Source: Ferrimicrobium acidiphilum DSM 19497 (GTDB taxonomy: Bacteria > Actinomycetota > Acidimicrobiia > Acidimicrobiales > Acidimicrobiaceae). Taken from it: a stretch of 64,000 bases of DNA. The stretch lies in assembly GCF_000949255.1 (NCBI RefSeq), contig NZ_JXUW01000001.1, positions 1-64,000 on the forward strand, written 5' to 3'. Shown piece after piece: positions 33,857 to 43,311 of the stretch (position 1 is the stretch's first letter; every line of letters starts with the position of its first letter). A program made the position numbers and the translations under genes. The notes beneath the pieces were generated by a model that was not told the DNA's origin, ran no database searches, and saw nothing but the letters and a program-made list of their open reading frames with translations.

Positions 33857-35434
33857 ATGCGTATCGAAGAGCGAGAAGCGATGCCAATCGAGGACTGGTT
33901 GGCAGCCTTGCCAAAGGTTTACAACATTGCCGATAGACTCCTAGCCAACTCACAACTGCTTCCCGCCACCAAGAGGGCAGTTATAGATGCCGATGGGTCC
34001 TACTCATATCTGGAGGTTCAAGATCTAGTTCTCCGAGCGGCAACCGCCCTCAGAGAATTAGGACTTGAACCAGAAGACCGCCTGCTCCTCATCATCGGGG
34101 ATACGATACTTTTCCCAACACTTTTTCTGGGCGCGATACGCGCTGGCATTGTCCCTATCCCACTCAACCCTCTGCTGTCCGAGGAGGACTTCAGGTACAT
34201 CATCGAGGACTCGCGCGTCAAAGCTATCATCGCCGCTAGCCACGATACGGATAAGATCAACCACGCGGCGAGCACGGCGGCGCGTATCAAATGGATCGAG
34301 TATGACAATGGCCTGAACGGCCCTGGGATTGGTGCTCGCATCCTGGCGGCCTCCCCGTATCAGCTACCTGTGGCGACCGTCGCCGACGAGATAGCCTTCT
34401 GGCTCTACTCGTCGGGATCGACGGGTCGGCCGAAAGGAGTTCGCCATCTCCATCGCAACGTCGCCGTCACCATCGAGTGCTTTGCAGAACGCGTCCTTGG
34501 CCTCCGATCGACCGACGCAGTCTTCTCTGCCGCCAAGCTCTTCTTCGCCTACGGACTCGGCAACGGGCTTACCTTCCCATTCGGGGTTGGAGCCAGTGCT
34601 ATATATCTCAATGAACGTCCAACACCCGACTCGGTCATAGACCTCATGGAAACCACGCACCCGACGGTTTTCTGCGGTGTCCCGACCCTCTTCGCCTCTT
34701 TGCTCGCCAGTCCTAGAGCCGCGGAACTTGCAGATCTTGGGCTTCGAATCTGCACTTCAGCCGGCGAGGCGCTACCTCCCGAGATCGGACGCCGCTTCGA
34801 AGACCTGACTGGCGCTCCCATCATCGATGGTCTTGGCTCAACCGAGATGCTCCACATTTTTCTGGCTAATCGTCCTGGTCAGATACGCTACGGATCGAGT
34901 GGCGTACCAGTGCCAGGTTACGAGGCCCAGCTACTAGACGAGAATGGCTCGGTTGTGACCCTTCCAGATACCATCGGTGAACTCGTAGTGCGTGGGTACT
35001 CAGCTGCCGATGGTTATTGGAATCAGCGTGACAAATCGCTAGCCACCTTTAGGGGACACTGGACACACACCGGCGACAAGTATCTAAGAGACGACGACGG
35101 TTTCTACTACTACGCCGGTCGTTCCGACGACATGATGAAGGTCAGTGGGAACTGGGTTTCACCATTTGAGGTTGAGTCTGCGCTCATAGCTCATCCAAAG
35201 GTTCTCGAGGCCGCCGTCGTCCCGTGGAAGGACACTGACACACTGATAAAACCCAAGGCTTATGTCGTGCTTCAACCTAAGGTTGTCGCCACCACCGAGC
35301 TAACCGTCGAACTCCAGGCCTTTGTCAAGGAACAAGTTTCACCTTGGAAGTATCCACGATGGATTGAGTTCGTCGAGGAACTCCCAAAAACCGCTACCGG
35401 CAAAATCCAGCGCTTCAAACTTCGAGAATCGTGA
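33857..35434 (+). CDS. bclA: Benzoate-CoA ligase
   Basis: A 525-residue adenylate-forming ligase of the benzoate-CoA ligase family, converting benzoate, ATP and CoA to benzoyl-CoA, the first step of the box pathway. Motifs: WLYSSGSTGRPKGVRHLH, AAKLFFAYGLGNGLTFP (substrate-side segment typical of benzoate ligases), IDGLGSTEMLHIF, TGDKYLRDDDGFYYYAGR, DDMMKVSGNWVSPFEVE and the catalytic Lys in PKTATGKIQRFKL. Start ATG after a purine-rich AAAGGGGG. Overlaps the next gene by 4 bases (GTGA). Related aryl acids could also be substrates. Confidence 0.9.
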   Translation: MRIEEREAMPIEDWLAALPKVYNIADRLLANSQLLPATKRAVIDADGSYSYLEVQDLVLRAATALRELGLEPEDRLLLIIGDTILFPTLFLGAIRAGIVPIPLNPLLSEEDFRYIIEDSRVKAIIAASHDTDKINHAASTAARIKWIEYDNGLNGPGIGARILAASPYQLPVATVADEIAFWLYSSGSTGRPKGVRHLHRNVAVTIECFAERVLGLRSTDAVFSAAKLFFAYGLGNGLTFPFGVGASAIYLNERPTPDSVIDLMETTHPTVFCGVPTLFASLLASPRAAELADLGLRICTSAGEALPPEIGRRFEDLTGAPIIDGLGSTEMLHIFLANRPGQIRYGSSGVPVPGYEAQLLDENGSVVTLPDTIGELVVRGYSAADGYWNQRDKSLATFRGHWTHTGDKYLRDDDGFYYYAGRSDDMMKVSGNWVSPFEVESALIAHPKVLEAAVVPWKDTDTLIKPKAYVVLQPKVVATTELTVELQAFVKEQVSPWKYPRWIEFVEELPKTATGKIQRFKLRES

Positions 35435-36249
35435 GCACGCTATCGACGCTTCATCACGATACCGCAACCCTCGAAGTTGCCGGTTGGATGCCCAGCGGTG
35501 AGCTGCGTGGGGATCTCGAGATTGTTCTTCTACACGAGGGGTTAGGGTGCGTCGCGATGTGGAAACAGTTCCCACAACAATTGGCTGACCGCATCGGAGT
35601 TCGAGTCGTTGCCTATTCACGGGCAGGTTACGGTGGTTCAAGTAGCGTCGAACTGCCACGACCTCTCGACTACATGCAGCGCGAGGCTGACGAGGTACTG
35701 CCAAGTTTGTTAGCCAAACTCTCTCCTAGGCCCAGGGTTATCGTTGGCCACTCAGACGGGGCCACTATTGCGTTAGCCTATGCCGGTTCGCATCGAGATG
35801 AGCTCCTAGCTGGTGTCGTCGCGATCGCTCCCCACGTGATCACAGAGGACGTCACGATCGCATCGATCGAACGCGCTAAATATGACTTCCTGCAAGGTGA
35901 TCTCGCCCAAAGACTGGCACGCTACCACGGTGCTAATCTATCCACCGCTTTTTGGGGTTGGAACGACGTTTGGCTCGACCCTGACTTCCGTACCTTCTCT
36001 ATCCTCGACCGGCTTGACAACATCGATATTCCACTGCTCGTCATACAGGGTACCGAGGATAACTATGGAAGCATGACCCAGCTAGAGCTGATCCAATCAA
36101 GGGTTCCGTCGGCGGTCATCGCCCCCATCGATGGAGCAAACCACTCCCCTCATCTCAGCCATCCAAACTATGTCATGAGCCGACTTGAAAACTTTTTCGA
36201 GCGTGAGATCTGCGTACCCTCCTCAACGAGCGAGAGGAACGAGCAATGA
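35431..36249 (+). CDS. Alpha/beta hydrolase of the box cluster
   Basis: A 272-residue alpha/beta hydrolase. Nucleophile Ser in VGHSDGATIAL, oxyanion region VLLHEGLGC, acidic residue in IQGTEDNYG and His in DGANHSPHLSHP. Such hydrolases often accompany box genes and may act as a thioesterase or hydrolase that removes stalled CoA esters; the exact substrate is unknown. It is translationally coupled to the ligase. Confidence 0.82.
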   Translation: MSTLSTLHHDTATLEVAGWMPSGELRGDLEIVLLHEGLGCVAMWKQFPQQLADRIGVRVVAYSRAGYGGSSSVELPRPLDYMQREADEVLPSLLAKLSPRPRVIVGHSDGATIALAYAGSHRDELLAGVVAIAPHVITEDVTIASIERAKYDFLQGDLAQRLARYHGANLSTAFWGWNDVWLDPDFRTFSILDRLDNIDIPLLVIQGTEDNYGSMTQLELIQSRVPSAVIAPIDGANHSPHLSHPNYVMSRLENFFEREICVPSSTSERNEQ

Positions 36250-36274
36250 CACCAGCCAGTGACCACCTTGGACA

Positions 36275-36320
36275 TGCAATATATTGCAGTTCAAACTATC
36301 TTATCGGTAATTATACTGCA
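36275..36320 (+). promoter_or_regulatory. Promoter and candidate BoxR operator before boxC
   Basis: TGCA-ATATAT-TGCA (36275-36288) is a perfect 14-base palindrome with the same TGCA-N6-TGCA spacing as upstream of the ligase. Just after it TTCAAA (36290-36295) and TATACT (36312-36317) could be -35 and -10 boxes 16 bases apart, and another TGCA overlaps the -10. boxCBA therefore probably has its own regulated promoter. Confidence 0.6.
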
Positions 36321-36334
36321 CTCAAGGAGAAGCG

Positions 36335-37942
36335 ATGATTGACCTACGCACCCACCCAGACCGCTACCACCATTGGACACTCAAAATCGGCGGTCGACAA
36401 GCGGAGCTGGTCTTGAATGTCGATGAGCATGAGACGATAGGCGATGGGTACGAGCTCAAAATGAACTCCTATGACCTGGGGGTAGATATCGAACTCGCAG
36501 ATGCCTTAGAGCGGCTACGGTTCTCACACCCGGAGATCACCACAGTGCTGGTCAGGTCAGCCAAGGATCGTGTCTTCTGTGCAGGAGCTAACATCGGAAT
36601 GCTCGCCGGCGCCTCTCATCAGCACAAGGTGAACTTCTGCAAATTCACCAACGAAACAAGGCTCTTTCTAGAAGATACACCGGCTCACTTCATCGCCATC
36701 GTAGAGGGAACGGCAGCAGGCGGTGGGTACGAACTTGCCTTGAGCTGCGACACCATCGTTCTAGTCGACGACGGCTCCGCCTCGGTTTCACTTCCTGAGG
36801 TTCCGCTGCTCGCCGTCCTACCCGGAACGGGCGGACTAACTCGGCTCACCGACAAGCGCAAAGTCCGTCGAGATAGAGCCGACTATTTTTGCACACTAGA
36901 GGAGGGAGTGCGCGGCCATCGTGCCAAAGAGTGGAATCTGGTCGACTATGTGGTCCCTCGCTCCGGTCTCCCGAGTCTTCTCGATTCACTAACGCCCTCC
37001 ATCGATGAACCCCACCAACGTCATGTGACAGGCATCGTCCTCAATGAGCTCACCCGAGAACTCACCGCAGACTCGATCGACTACACACATATTCACGCGC
37101 ACTTCGACCGCGCCAACGGTGTCGCGAATATAACCATCCAGGGACCGGATGTCACCCCAGAAACACCAGCTGAACTCCTTGCCGAAGGTGACGCTTCCTG
37201 GTTGATCGCTACCGCCCGTGAATTCAATGATCTCATTTGTCATCTACGCTTCAACGAGCCAACGCTTGGAACCCTACTCTTGACTACCCAAGGAGACCAC
37301 ACGGTCGCGCAGCACTATATCGAGGCCATCGAACTCTGGCGCGACGAGTGGATAGTTGATGAAGGGCTTGCCCTTTGGAGTCGCACGCTTGCAAGACTCG
37401 ATCTAACATCGCGATCGCTCATCACCGCTGTCGACTCCAACAGCTGTTTTGTGGGACCACTCGCCGAGCTCGTTTTTGGTGCCGACCGTTCGTTCTATCT
37501 TGACGATGGAGACGCAAGGCTGACGGTTAGTCGAATCAACCTTGACGCCTTTCCAATGATGAATGGGATTTCGCGCTTAGCTTCACGCTTCTGGGGAGAG
37601 CCAACCCGCTTGGAGGAGCTGACGGCGGTGTTGAATCAGGCGCTTGATGCCCAAACGGCGGAGCATCTCGGTCTTGTCACATTCATCCCAGATGCATTCG
37701 ACTGGGATGATGAGCTTCGACTTGCCCTCGCTGGACGCAACTCCTTCTCACCTGATGCTCTCAGCGCTATGGAGGCGAACCTCCGATTTGTCGGCCCCGA
37801 GACCATGGCCACAAAGATCTTCGGCCGCCTGAGCGCGTGGCAAAACTGGGTCTTCAACCGACCCAATGCGGTAGGCCCAGAAGGAGCACTGCAGCGTTAC
37901 GGCACGGGGCTCACGGCAAGCTTCCAACGAGAAAGGATCTGA
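36335..37942 (+). CDS. boxC: 2,3-epoxybenzoyl-CoA dihydrolase (BoxC)
   Basis: Cleaves the ring of 2,3-epoxybenzoyl-CoA hydrolytically to 3,4-dehydroadipyl-CoA semialdehyde and formate. A 535-residue enzyme with a crotonase-fold first half: VLVRSAKDRVFCAGANIGML and AIVEGTAAGGGYELALSCDT form the CoA oxyanion-hole region, as in BoxC; a second crotonase-like half follows. ATG start with AAGGAG 7 bases upstream. First gene of boxC-boxB-boxA, with a one-base gap to boxB. Confidence 0.94.
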   Translation: MIDLRTHPDRYHHWTLKIGGRQAELVLNVDEHETIGDGYELKMNSYDLGVDIELADALERLRFSHPEITTVLVRSAKDRVFCAGANIGMLAGASHQHKVNFCKFTNETRLFLEDTPAHFIAIVEGTAAGGGYELALSCDTIVLVDDGSASVSLPEVPLLAVLPGTGGLTRLTDKRKVRRDRADYFCTLEEGVRGHRAKEWNLVDYVVPRSGLPSLLDSLTPSIDEPHQRHVTGIVLNELTRELTADSIDYTHIHAHFDRANGVANITIQGPDVTPETPAELLAEGDASWLIATAREFNDLICHLRFNEPTLGTLLLTTQGDHTVAQHYIEAIELWRDEWIVDEGLALWSRTLARLDLTSRSLITAVDSNSCFVGPLAELVFGADRSFYLDDGDARLTVSRINLDAFPMMNGISRLASRFWGEPTRLEELTAVLNQALDAQTAEHLGLVTFIPDAFDWDDELRLALAGRNSFSPDALSAMEANLRFVGPETMATKIFGRLSAWQNWVFNRPNAVGPEGALQRYGTGLTASFQRERI

Positions 37943-37943
37943 A

Positions 37944-39386
37944 ATGGAACTCATCGATTACGACGCACAAATACCCAACAACGTCTCGCTAGCGAGCGAC
38001 GAACGCCTCAAACGAGCACTCGAACAGTGGTATCCAGGCTACCTCAACTGGTGGAATCAGATGGGGCCGAACGGCTTTTCCGAGTCAGAGGTCTACCTGC
38101 GTACCGCTACGGGTGTCGACCCCAAAGGTTGGGCACAGTTCCAGTACGTGAAGATGCCAGAGTACCGTTGGGGTATTTTTCTTGCCCCAGGTGATCCCGA
38201 ACGTCGTATCGGTTTTGGTGAACATCTCGGTGAACCGGTATGGCAAGAGGTGCCAGGTGAATACCGCGCAATGCTCCGTCGCCTGCTGGTAGTGCAAGGC
38301 GACACCGAGCCCGCCAGTGTCGAGCAGCAACGCCATCTAGGTGCCACCGCTCCCTCACTCTATGACCTTCGCAACCTCTTTCAAGTCAACGTAGAGGAGG
38401 GACGTCATCTCTGGGCGATGGTCTACCTCCTCCAGCGTTACTTCGGACGAGATGGCAGGGAAGAGGCTGAAGCCCTCCTGACCCGGCGCTCCGGTGACGA
38501 AGATCGCCCTAGAATGCTCGGCGCTTTCAATGAAGATACCCCCGACTGGCTATCGTTTTTTATGTTCACCTTCTTCACCGACCGCGATGGCAAGTATCAG
38601 CTCGAAGCCCTAGCACAATCCGGGTTCGACCCTCTGGCGCGTACGACTCGATTCATGCTTACCGAAGAGGCCCACCATATGTTTGTCGGCGAAAGCGGCA
38701 TCGGTCGTGTCATCGAAGCAACCGTCAATGCGATGAAGGCATCCGCAATCGAGGACCCCTATGACACCGACCGAATCCGTGCACTCGGGGTGATCGACCT
38801 ACCAACGTTGCAGCGCTACCTAAACTTCCACTTCTCGGTTAGCCTGGATCTCTTTGGAGCAGAGGCCTCGTCCAACGCCGCGAACGCCTTCGCTGCAGGG
38901 CTAAAAGGCCGGTTCAATGAGCACAAAATCGACGACGACCACCAGCTTGCCTCGGCTACCTACCCCGTGCTTCGCCGCGACGGTGATAACATCGTGGCTC
39001 GCGATGAGCCAGCCCTCACGGTCTTAAACGCGCGCCTCAGAGATGACTACGCCAATGACTGTACCAACGGTGTAAAGAGATGGAATAAAGCAATCGAGAG
39101 GTCGAGCATTCAATTCCAACTCAGCTTGCCCCACCTCGGCTTCCACCGTCGTGTCGGCGAGTTTCAGATGATGCCCATCGACCCCGATGGCCATATTGCG
39201 CCATCAACAGCCAGCTTCGACGACTTTACTGCGGAATACCTACCAACCGCCGCAGACCGTAGCTACATCAACTCACTAATGCAACCAGTCTATGATCGCG
39301 GAACTTATGCGAGTTGGATCGCAGCACCCAAGGTCGCCATCGACAACAAGCCCGGGGATTTTGAGTTCGTTCGCCTGCACGCATGA
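37944..39386 (+). CDS. boxB: Benzoyl-CoA 2,3-epoxidase, oxygenase subunit BoxB
   Basis: The di-iron oxygenase that epoxidises benzoyl-CoA with O2, using electrons from BoxA. 480 residues, the usual size. Iron-ligand motifs are visible: NVEEGRHLWAMVYLL (Glu, Glu, His) and TEEAHHMFVGESG (Glu, Glu, His) as in class I di-iron proteins. LNWWNQMGPNGF near the N-terminus is typical of BoxB. Translationally close to boxC and overlapping boxA by 4 bases. Confidence 0.95.
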   Translation: MELIDYDAQIPNNVSLASDERLKRALEQWYPGYLNWWNQMGPNGFSESEVYLRTATGVDPKGWAQFQYVKMPEYRWGIFLAPGDPERRIGFGEHLGEPVWQEVPGEYRAMLRRLLVVQGDTEPASVEQQRHLGATAPSLYDLRNLFQVNVEEGRHLWAMVYLLQRYFGRDGREEAEALLTRRSGDEDRPRMLGAFNEDTPDWLSFFMFTFFTDRDGKYQLEALAQSGFDPLARTTRFMLTEEAHHMFVGESGIGRVIEATVNAMKASAIEDPYDTDRIRALGVIDLPTLQRYLNFHFSVSLDLFGAEASSNAANAFAAGLKGRFNEHKIDDDHQLASATYPVLRRDGDNIVARDEPALTVLNARLRDDYANDCTNGVKRWNKAIERSSIQFQLSLPHLGFHRRVGEFQMMPIDPDGHIAPSTASFDDFTAEYLPTAADRSYINSLMQPVYDRGTYASWIAAPKVAIDNKPGDFEFVRLHA

Positions 39387-40582
39387 CCATCACCTCTGGC
39401 CTCCTAAGGCAACATCTGATCGACCCCGAGGTCTGTATTCGCTGCAATACCTGCGAAGAGACCTGTCCTATCGATGCGATCACTCACAACGACGACAACT
39501 ACGTCGTTGATCCCAACATCTGCGCATCCTGCGGTGACTGTTTGGGACCGTGCCCAACGGGTGCCATTGATTCATGGCGGATCGTAACCACTCCTCACCC
39601 AATCGAAGCGCAGTTGGGTTGGGATCTGCTGCCCGACGACGCCGAGGAGGTGGTTGACCAAGAGCACGAGTTCTCCTTAACCGACAACGACGTGCAGGCA
39701 CTCCTCGATGTCGCTCATCAATCCGCACCTAGAGCCGTCGCCCCGGCGAGCGCAAGTGCACCACACCTTAACATCGCCACTCGGCGCTCACCGATGACCG
39801 CCACCGTGACTGGGAACTACCGAATCACGGCGGCTAACACCGAGTCCGACGTGCATCATATAGTTCTCGATCTCGGAGCTCAGGCCTTCCCAATCCTCGA
39901 GGGGCAGAGCGTGGGGGTCATCCCACCTGCATCCACCGATACCTCACAGAACTCGGTCATTCGACTGTATTCTGTCTGTTCACCACGTGATGGTGAACGC
40001 CCAGCCCACAACAATCTTGCTCTCACCGTCAAGAGGGTGGCAGACAATGGGCATGGTCAGCCGGGACTGGTCTCAAACTACCTCTGTGATCTCAGCAAAG
40101 GCGATGAGGTCGTGTTGGTAGGACCCTTTGGCGACTCCTTCTTGATGCCCACCGACCCAGCAAGCAATCTAATCATGATCTGCACGGGGACTGGCTCCGC
40201 ACCCTTCCGCGCTATGACTGAATACCACCGCCGACACCTTCCAGCTGGACCCGGCAGACTAATGCTCTTCTTTGGTGCTCGCACTCGCGCCGAACTACCC
40301 TATTTTGGACCTCTCATGCAGCTAAAACCCTCCCTCATCGACATCGAGCTATGCCTTTCTCGAGAGCCCGAGCTACCTAGTCGCCACGTTCAAGATGGTC
40401 TTCGTGATCGCATTGAAGATCTATGCGAACTCCTGAATCAAGACCAAACCTATCTTTATCTGTGCGGGGTTAAGGGGATGGAGAACTCGGTTCGCTCGGT
40501 GCTAGCTGAAACGATTGAAGACTGGGGCGCACGCGAACTGAGGCTCACGGCAGAGGGTCGTCTGCACATCGAGACCTATTAG
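39383..40582 (+). CDS. boxA: Benzoyl-CoA 2,3-epoxidase, reductase subunit BoxA
   Basis: Passes electrons from NADPH to BoxB. A 399-residue chain with an N-terminal dicluster ferredoxin (CIRCNTCEETCP and CASCGDCLGPCP) and, after an acidic linker at about 85-135, a ferredoxin-NADP+ reductase-type FAD/NADPH module with RLYSVCSP, MICTGTGSAPFRAM and LYLCGVKGME. All eight Cys of the two [4Fe-4S] clusters are present. ATGA overlap with boxB. No boxD (aldehyde dehydrogenase) follows; the next gene is convergent. Confidence 0.95.
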   Translation: MTITSGLLRQHLIDPEVCIRCNTCEETCPIDAITHNDDNYVVDPNICASCGDCLGPCPTGAIDSWRIVTTPHPIEAQLGWDLLPDDAEEVVDQEHEFSLTDNDVQALLDVAHQSAPRAVAPASASAPHLNIATRRSPMTATVTGNYRITAANTESDVHHIVLDLGAQAFPILEGQSVGVIPPASTDTSQNSVIRLYSVCSPRDGERPAHNNLALTVKRVADNGHGQPGLVSNYLCDLSKGDEVVLVGPFGDSFLMPTDPASNLIMICTGTGSAPFRAMTEYHRRHLPAGPGRLMLFFGARTRAELPYFGPLMQLKPSLIDIELCLSREPELPSRHVQDGLRDRIEDLCELLNQDQTYLYLCGVKGMENSVRSVLAETIEDWGARELRLTAEGRLHIETY

Positions 40583-40648
40583 TTGCCACCGGATCAAGGA
40601 GACTACTAGATCATCGCGAACAGTGTGGAGCGACTTGTTCATGCCAGG

Positions 40649-40665
40649 CCATGTTCGGAACATGG
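40649..40665. terminator. Inverted repeat between boxA and the DAHP synthase gene
   Basis: CCATGTTC and GAACATGG flank one G, giving a stem with a short loop in the convergent gap. It could serve as a shared terminator, though no T-tract is seen on either strand. Confidence 0.35.
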
Positions 40666-40681
40666 TCTCCGTCAGCCGACC

Positions 40682-42025
40682 TCAGCGAATCAGAAGCTCT
40701 GCGACTCGGTATGCAAGATCGAGGGATTGGCGTGCATTCAACCGCGGGTCACAGATGGTGTCGTAAGCGCGGGAAAGCTCCTCCTCCAGCACCTCTTCTC
40801 CACCGCCTAGACACTCGGTGACATCCTGGCCGGTTAGTTCTATATGAATCCCTCCTGGCCAGGTGCCAAGGCGCCGGTGCACCTCAAAAAAACCAGAGAT
40901 CTCATCCATGATGTCTTCAAAGTCGCGTGTCTTGTACCCAGCCTCGGACAGGAAGGTATTCCCATGCATGGGGTCACAGAGCCAGACAACGGGATGGCCC
41001 GCATCCCTGACAGCGGTGACCAAATCACCCAGCTTGTCCCGAACCGCACCGCGTCCCATCCGAGCCACCAGCATCAACCTGCCTGGTTCCCGATCTGGAT
41101 CCAGCTCCCTACACACGTCGAGTAGATCGCTAATGCCCATCGAAGGCCCAACCTTGACTCCAATAGGATTGGCTACGCCACTCGCGAACCGCACATGGGC
41201 ACCTTTCGGATCACGAGTCCGATCGCCAATCCAGAGTTGATGAGCGGAGAGGTCGTAGAAACGTTGTGACGCCGGATCCAATCGGGTTAGAGCTGCCTCA
41301 TAGCCAAGCAACAACGCTTCATGCGAGGTCCAGAGCGTGATCTGGTGCAGAACCTCCTCCTTAGAAAGATCGATACCGCAAGCGGCCATAAAGTGTAGGG
41401 CGCGCTCTATCTCCGCCGCTATGCTCTCGTAACGTTCGCCCTCCGGCGAGGATGCAACAAAATCCTGATTCCAGCTATGCGCGCGAGAGAGGTCAGAAAA
41501 TCCACCTTCAGTCAGCGCCTTAACCGTAGAAACAGTGGCGCGCGAGAGGTCGTAAGCGGTTAACATACGCTGCGGATCGGGACGACGGGCCTCGAGGGTT
41601 GGTCTATCGTCATGGACGATATGACCTCGAAAGACCGGTATCTGCACTCCGTGATGGACTTCGGTCTCCGAGGATCTCGGTTTTGCGTACTGTCCAGCGA
41701 TGCGACCGATCTTAACGACCGACACACCAGAAGAGTAGGTGAGCACCACCGCCATCTGAAGAATGACACGTAGCTTGGCCCGAATGGTGGCTGCCGAATG
41801 ATCATTAAATGACTCAGCACAGTCACCTGCCTGAAGCACAAACGCTTTACCATGGGCGGCTCTCGCGAGTCCACGCTTGAGCGAGTCGATCTCTCGGGGA
41901 AAAACCAAGGGGGCGCGCAAGCTTAGCTCTCGTCGAACAGCATCAAGCTCGTCCCGACTGTGCCATGTTGGTTGCTGAGCTATCGGGTAGTTCTGCCAAT
42001 CCCACGGATCCCACTGCAGCGACAT
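40682..42025 (-). CDS. aroG: Class II 3-deoxy-7-phosphoheptulonate (DAHP) synthase
   Basis: First step of aromatic amino acid biosynthesis: condenses phosphoenolpyruvate and erythrose 4-phosphate. 447 residues, class II (plant/mycobacterial type). Family marks: WDPWDWQNYPIAQQP at the N-terminus, AFVLQAGDCAESF with the metal-binding Cys, VVKIGRIAGQYAKPRS, HTWNQDFV-like AHSWNQDFV, LWIGDRTRD, GVANPIGVKVGP and WLCDPMHGNT. ATG start with AGGAGG 6 bases upstream. Alone in this direction; runs towards boxA. Confidence 0.94.
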   Translation of the reverse strand: MSLQWDPWDWQNYPIAQQPTWHSRDELDAVRRELSLRAPLVFPREIDSLKRGLARAAHGKAFVLQAGDCAESFNDHSAATIRAKLRVILQMAVVLTYSSGVSVVKIGRIAGQYAKPRSSETEVHHGVQIPVFRGHIVHDDRPTLEARRPDPQRMLTAYDLSRATVSTVKALTEGGFSDLSRAHSWNQDFVASSPEGERYESIAAEIERALHFMAACGIDLSKEEVLHQITLWTSHEALLLGYEAALTRLDPASQRFYDLSAHQLWIGDRTRDPKGAHVRFASGVANPIGVKVGPSMGISDLLDVCRELDPDREPGRLMLVARMGRGAVRDKLGDLVTAVRDAGHPVVWLCDPMHGNTFLSEAGYKTRDFEDIMDEISGFFEVHRRLGTWPGGIHIELTGQDVTECLGGGEEVLEEELSRAYDTICDPRLNARQSLDLAYRVAELLIR

Positions 42026-42186
42026 TTCAACCTCCTATGGTCAGTCTAAGTGACAGGAACCCACCCGACGGTTCGCCCTCTGCACGTACTCACCAGTAAG
42101 ATTGCATAGCAACGCATTCGCGCAGTGGAGGAGCGTACCAGAATGAAGCGAGACCAGGTCGCTCACCAGTTAATGATGGACCAGCC

Positions 42187-42783
42187 ATGCGGCTAGGAGT
42201 ATTCGGTGGAACGTTCGATCCGATCCATATCGGGCACCTTGTTGCCGCCCAAAATGCGATGCATGCCGCCAAACTAGACCGGGTGCTGTTTATCGTCGCA
42301 AACCAGCCATGGCAAAAAGAAGGCACGAGAGAGGTTACCGACGCCCACTTACGTTATTTGGTGGTGACTCAAGTTCTAGAGTCCATTCCAGGACTTGACG
42401 CTAGCGATATCGAGATTAGACGTGGGGGACTGTCGTATTCGGTAGATACACTTATTGAGCTCAACACCGCCCACCCTGATTATGAACTCTTTCTAGTCGT
42501 AGGAGCAGACGCTGCTCTGCAGATGCCGACCTGGGAGCGAGCTGAAGAACTCTCGAGACTAGCACGCCTAGTAATCGTCAATCGTTATGGTTATCCCACC
42601 ATCGACAACGTCCTAGATTTTGACGAACCCATCCTTGCCGAGATGCCATGGCTCGACATCTCCTCAACCGACTTGCGCGAGAGGGTGCGCGATCATCGAC
42701 CACTCCAATTTCTACTACCGGAGACCGCTATAGACGCCATCGAGGTCCACTCGCTCTACCGCGGTGATGAAGTCATCAACTGA
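42187..42783 (+). CDS. nadD: Nicotinate-nucleotide adenylyltransferase
   Basis: Makes nicotinic acid adenine dinucleotide in NAD synthesis. 198 residues with the nucleotidyltransferase start RLGVFGGTFDPIHIGHLVAA (GxxxPxHxGH), the segment FLVVGADAALQMPTW and the C-terminal ISSTDLRERVRDH (ISSTxxR). Begins a short plus-strand group nadD-hypothetical-rsfS. In actinobacteria these genes are usually near obg-proB-proA, which here lie some 8 kb away on the other strand. Confidence 0.94.
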   Translation: MRLGVFGGTFDPIHIGHLVAAQNAMHAAKLDRVLFIVANQPWQKEGTREVTDAHLRYLVVTQVLESIPGLDASDIEIRRGGLSYSVDTLIELNTAHPDYELFLVVGADAALQMPTWERAEELSRLARLVIVNRYGYPTIDNVLDFDEPILAEMPWLDISSTDLRERVRDHRPLQFLLPETAIDAIEVHSLYRGDEVIN

Positions 42784-42825
42784 TGCACTGAACGGGTCCT
42801 CCCTCATTATCCACTAAAATGGATT

Positions 42826-43248
42826 GTGCCTGGGATCGAAAGCACGATCGGGACGGTAATGTCCTTGCAGATTGGAACACTACGCATGGCCGCACGCATC
42901 CACGAATCAAATGATCGCTACGAGACTATAGAAACCTGCAACAGTCTGTGGGTTTTCGAGGCACAAGAAAGAAGGTTTTTGCGGCTGCCGCGGACACACC
43001 CCCTCCCTAGCTCGTATTCACTGCTGCCTGAATCGGCATGGGAGCACTATGAGTCGCTCACGCTCGACCCCGTATCCGGCGAGTTCATCGTCCGCCTCAC
43101 AGCTGACGGTTCGCGAGTGTTGCGATCACAGCGACACAAGCAACCCTGTCCAATCTGCTCTGCAGAGGTCGACCTCTCCGTAACTCGCGAGATCGGGACC
43201 ATCGAACTATCTCTTCTAGACGGCACGTCTTTAGAACCCGATGCATAG
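42826..43248 (+). CDS. Hypothetical protein between nadD and rsfS
   Basis: A 140-residue soluble protein I do not recognise. It has a mixed composition without membrane segments, a single CPIC motif near residue 107, and an acidic C-terminus. GTG 42826 is given as start; ATG 42859 is an alternative, neither with a good ribosome-binding site. The place between nadD and rsfS suggests co-transcription, and in related genomes a regulator or LytR-type gene can occupy this slot, but nothing here shows that. Confidence 0.6.
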   Translation: MPGIESTIGTVMSLQIGTLRMAARIHESNDRYETIETCNSLWVFEAQERRFLRLPRTHPLPSSYSLLPESAWEHYESLTLDPVSGEFIVRLTADGSRVLRSQRHKQPCPICSAEVDLSVTREIGTIELSLLDGTSLEPDA

Positions 43249-43311
43249 TGAGAAAATCTGTTCAGCTGATCTACCCCTTGGCCAGCGTGCTGCGGGTAGG
43301 ATGAAGTTACC

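Noticed and set aside
38085-38358. Three overlapping antisense frames inside boxB
   Set aside because: Antisense shadows of a well-supported gene, without start signals.
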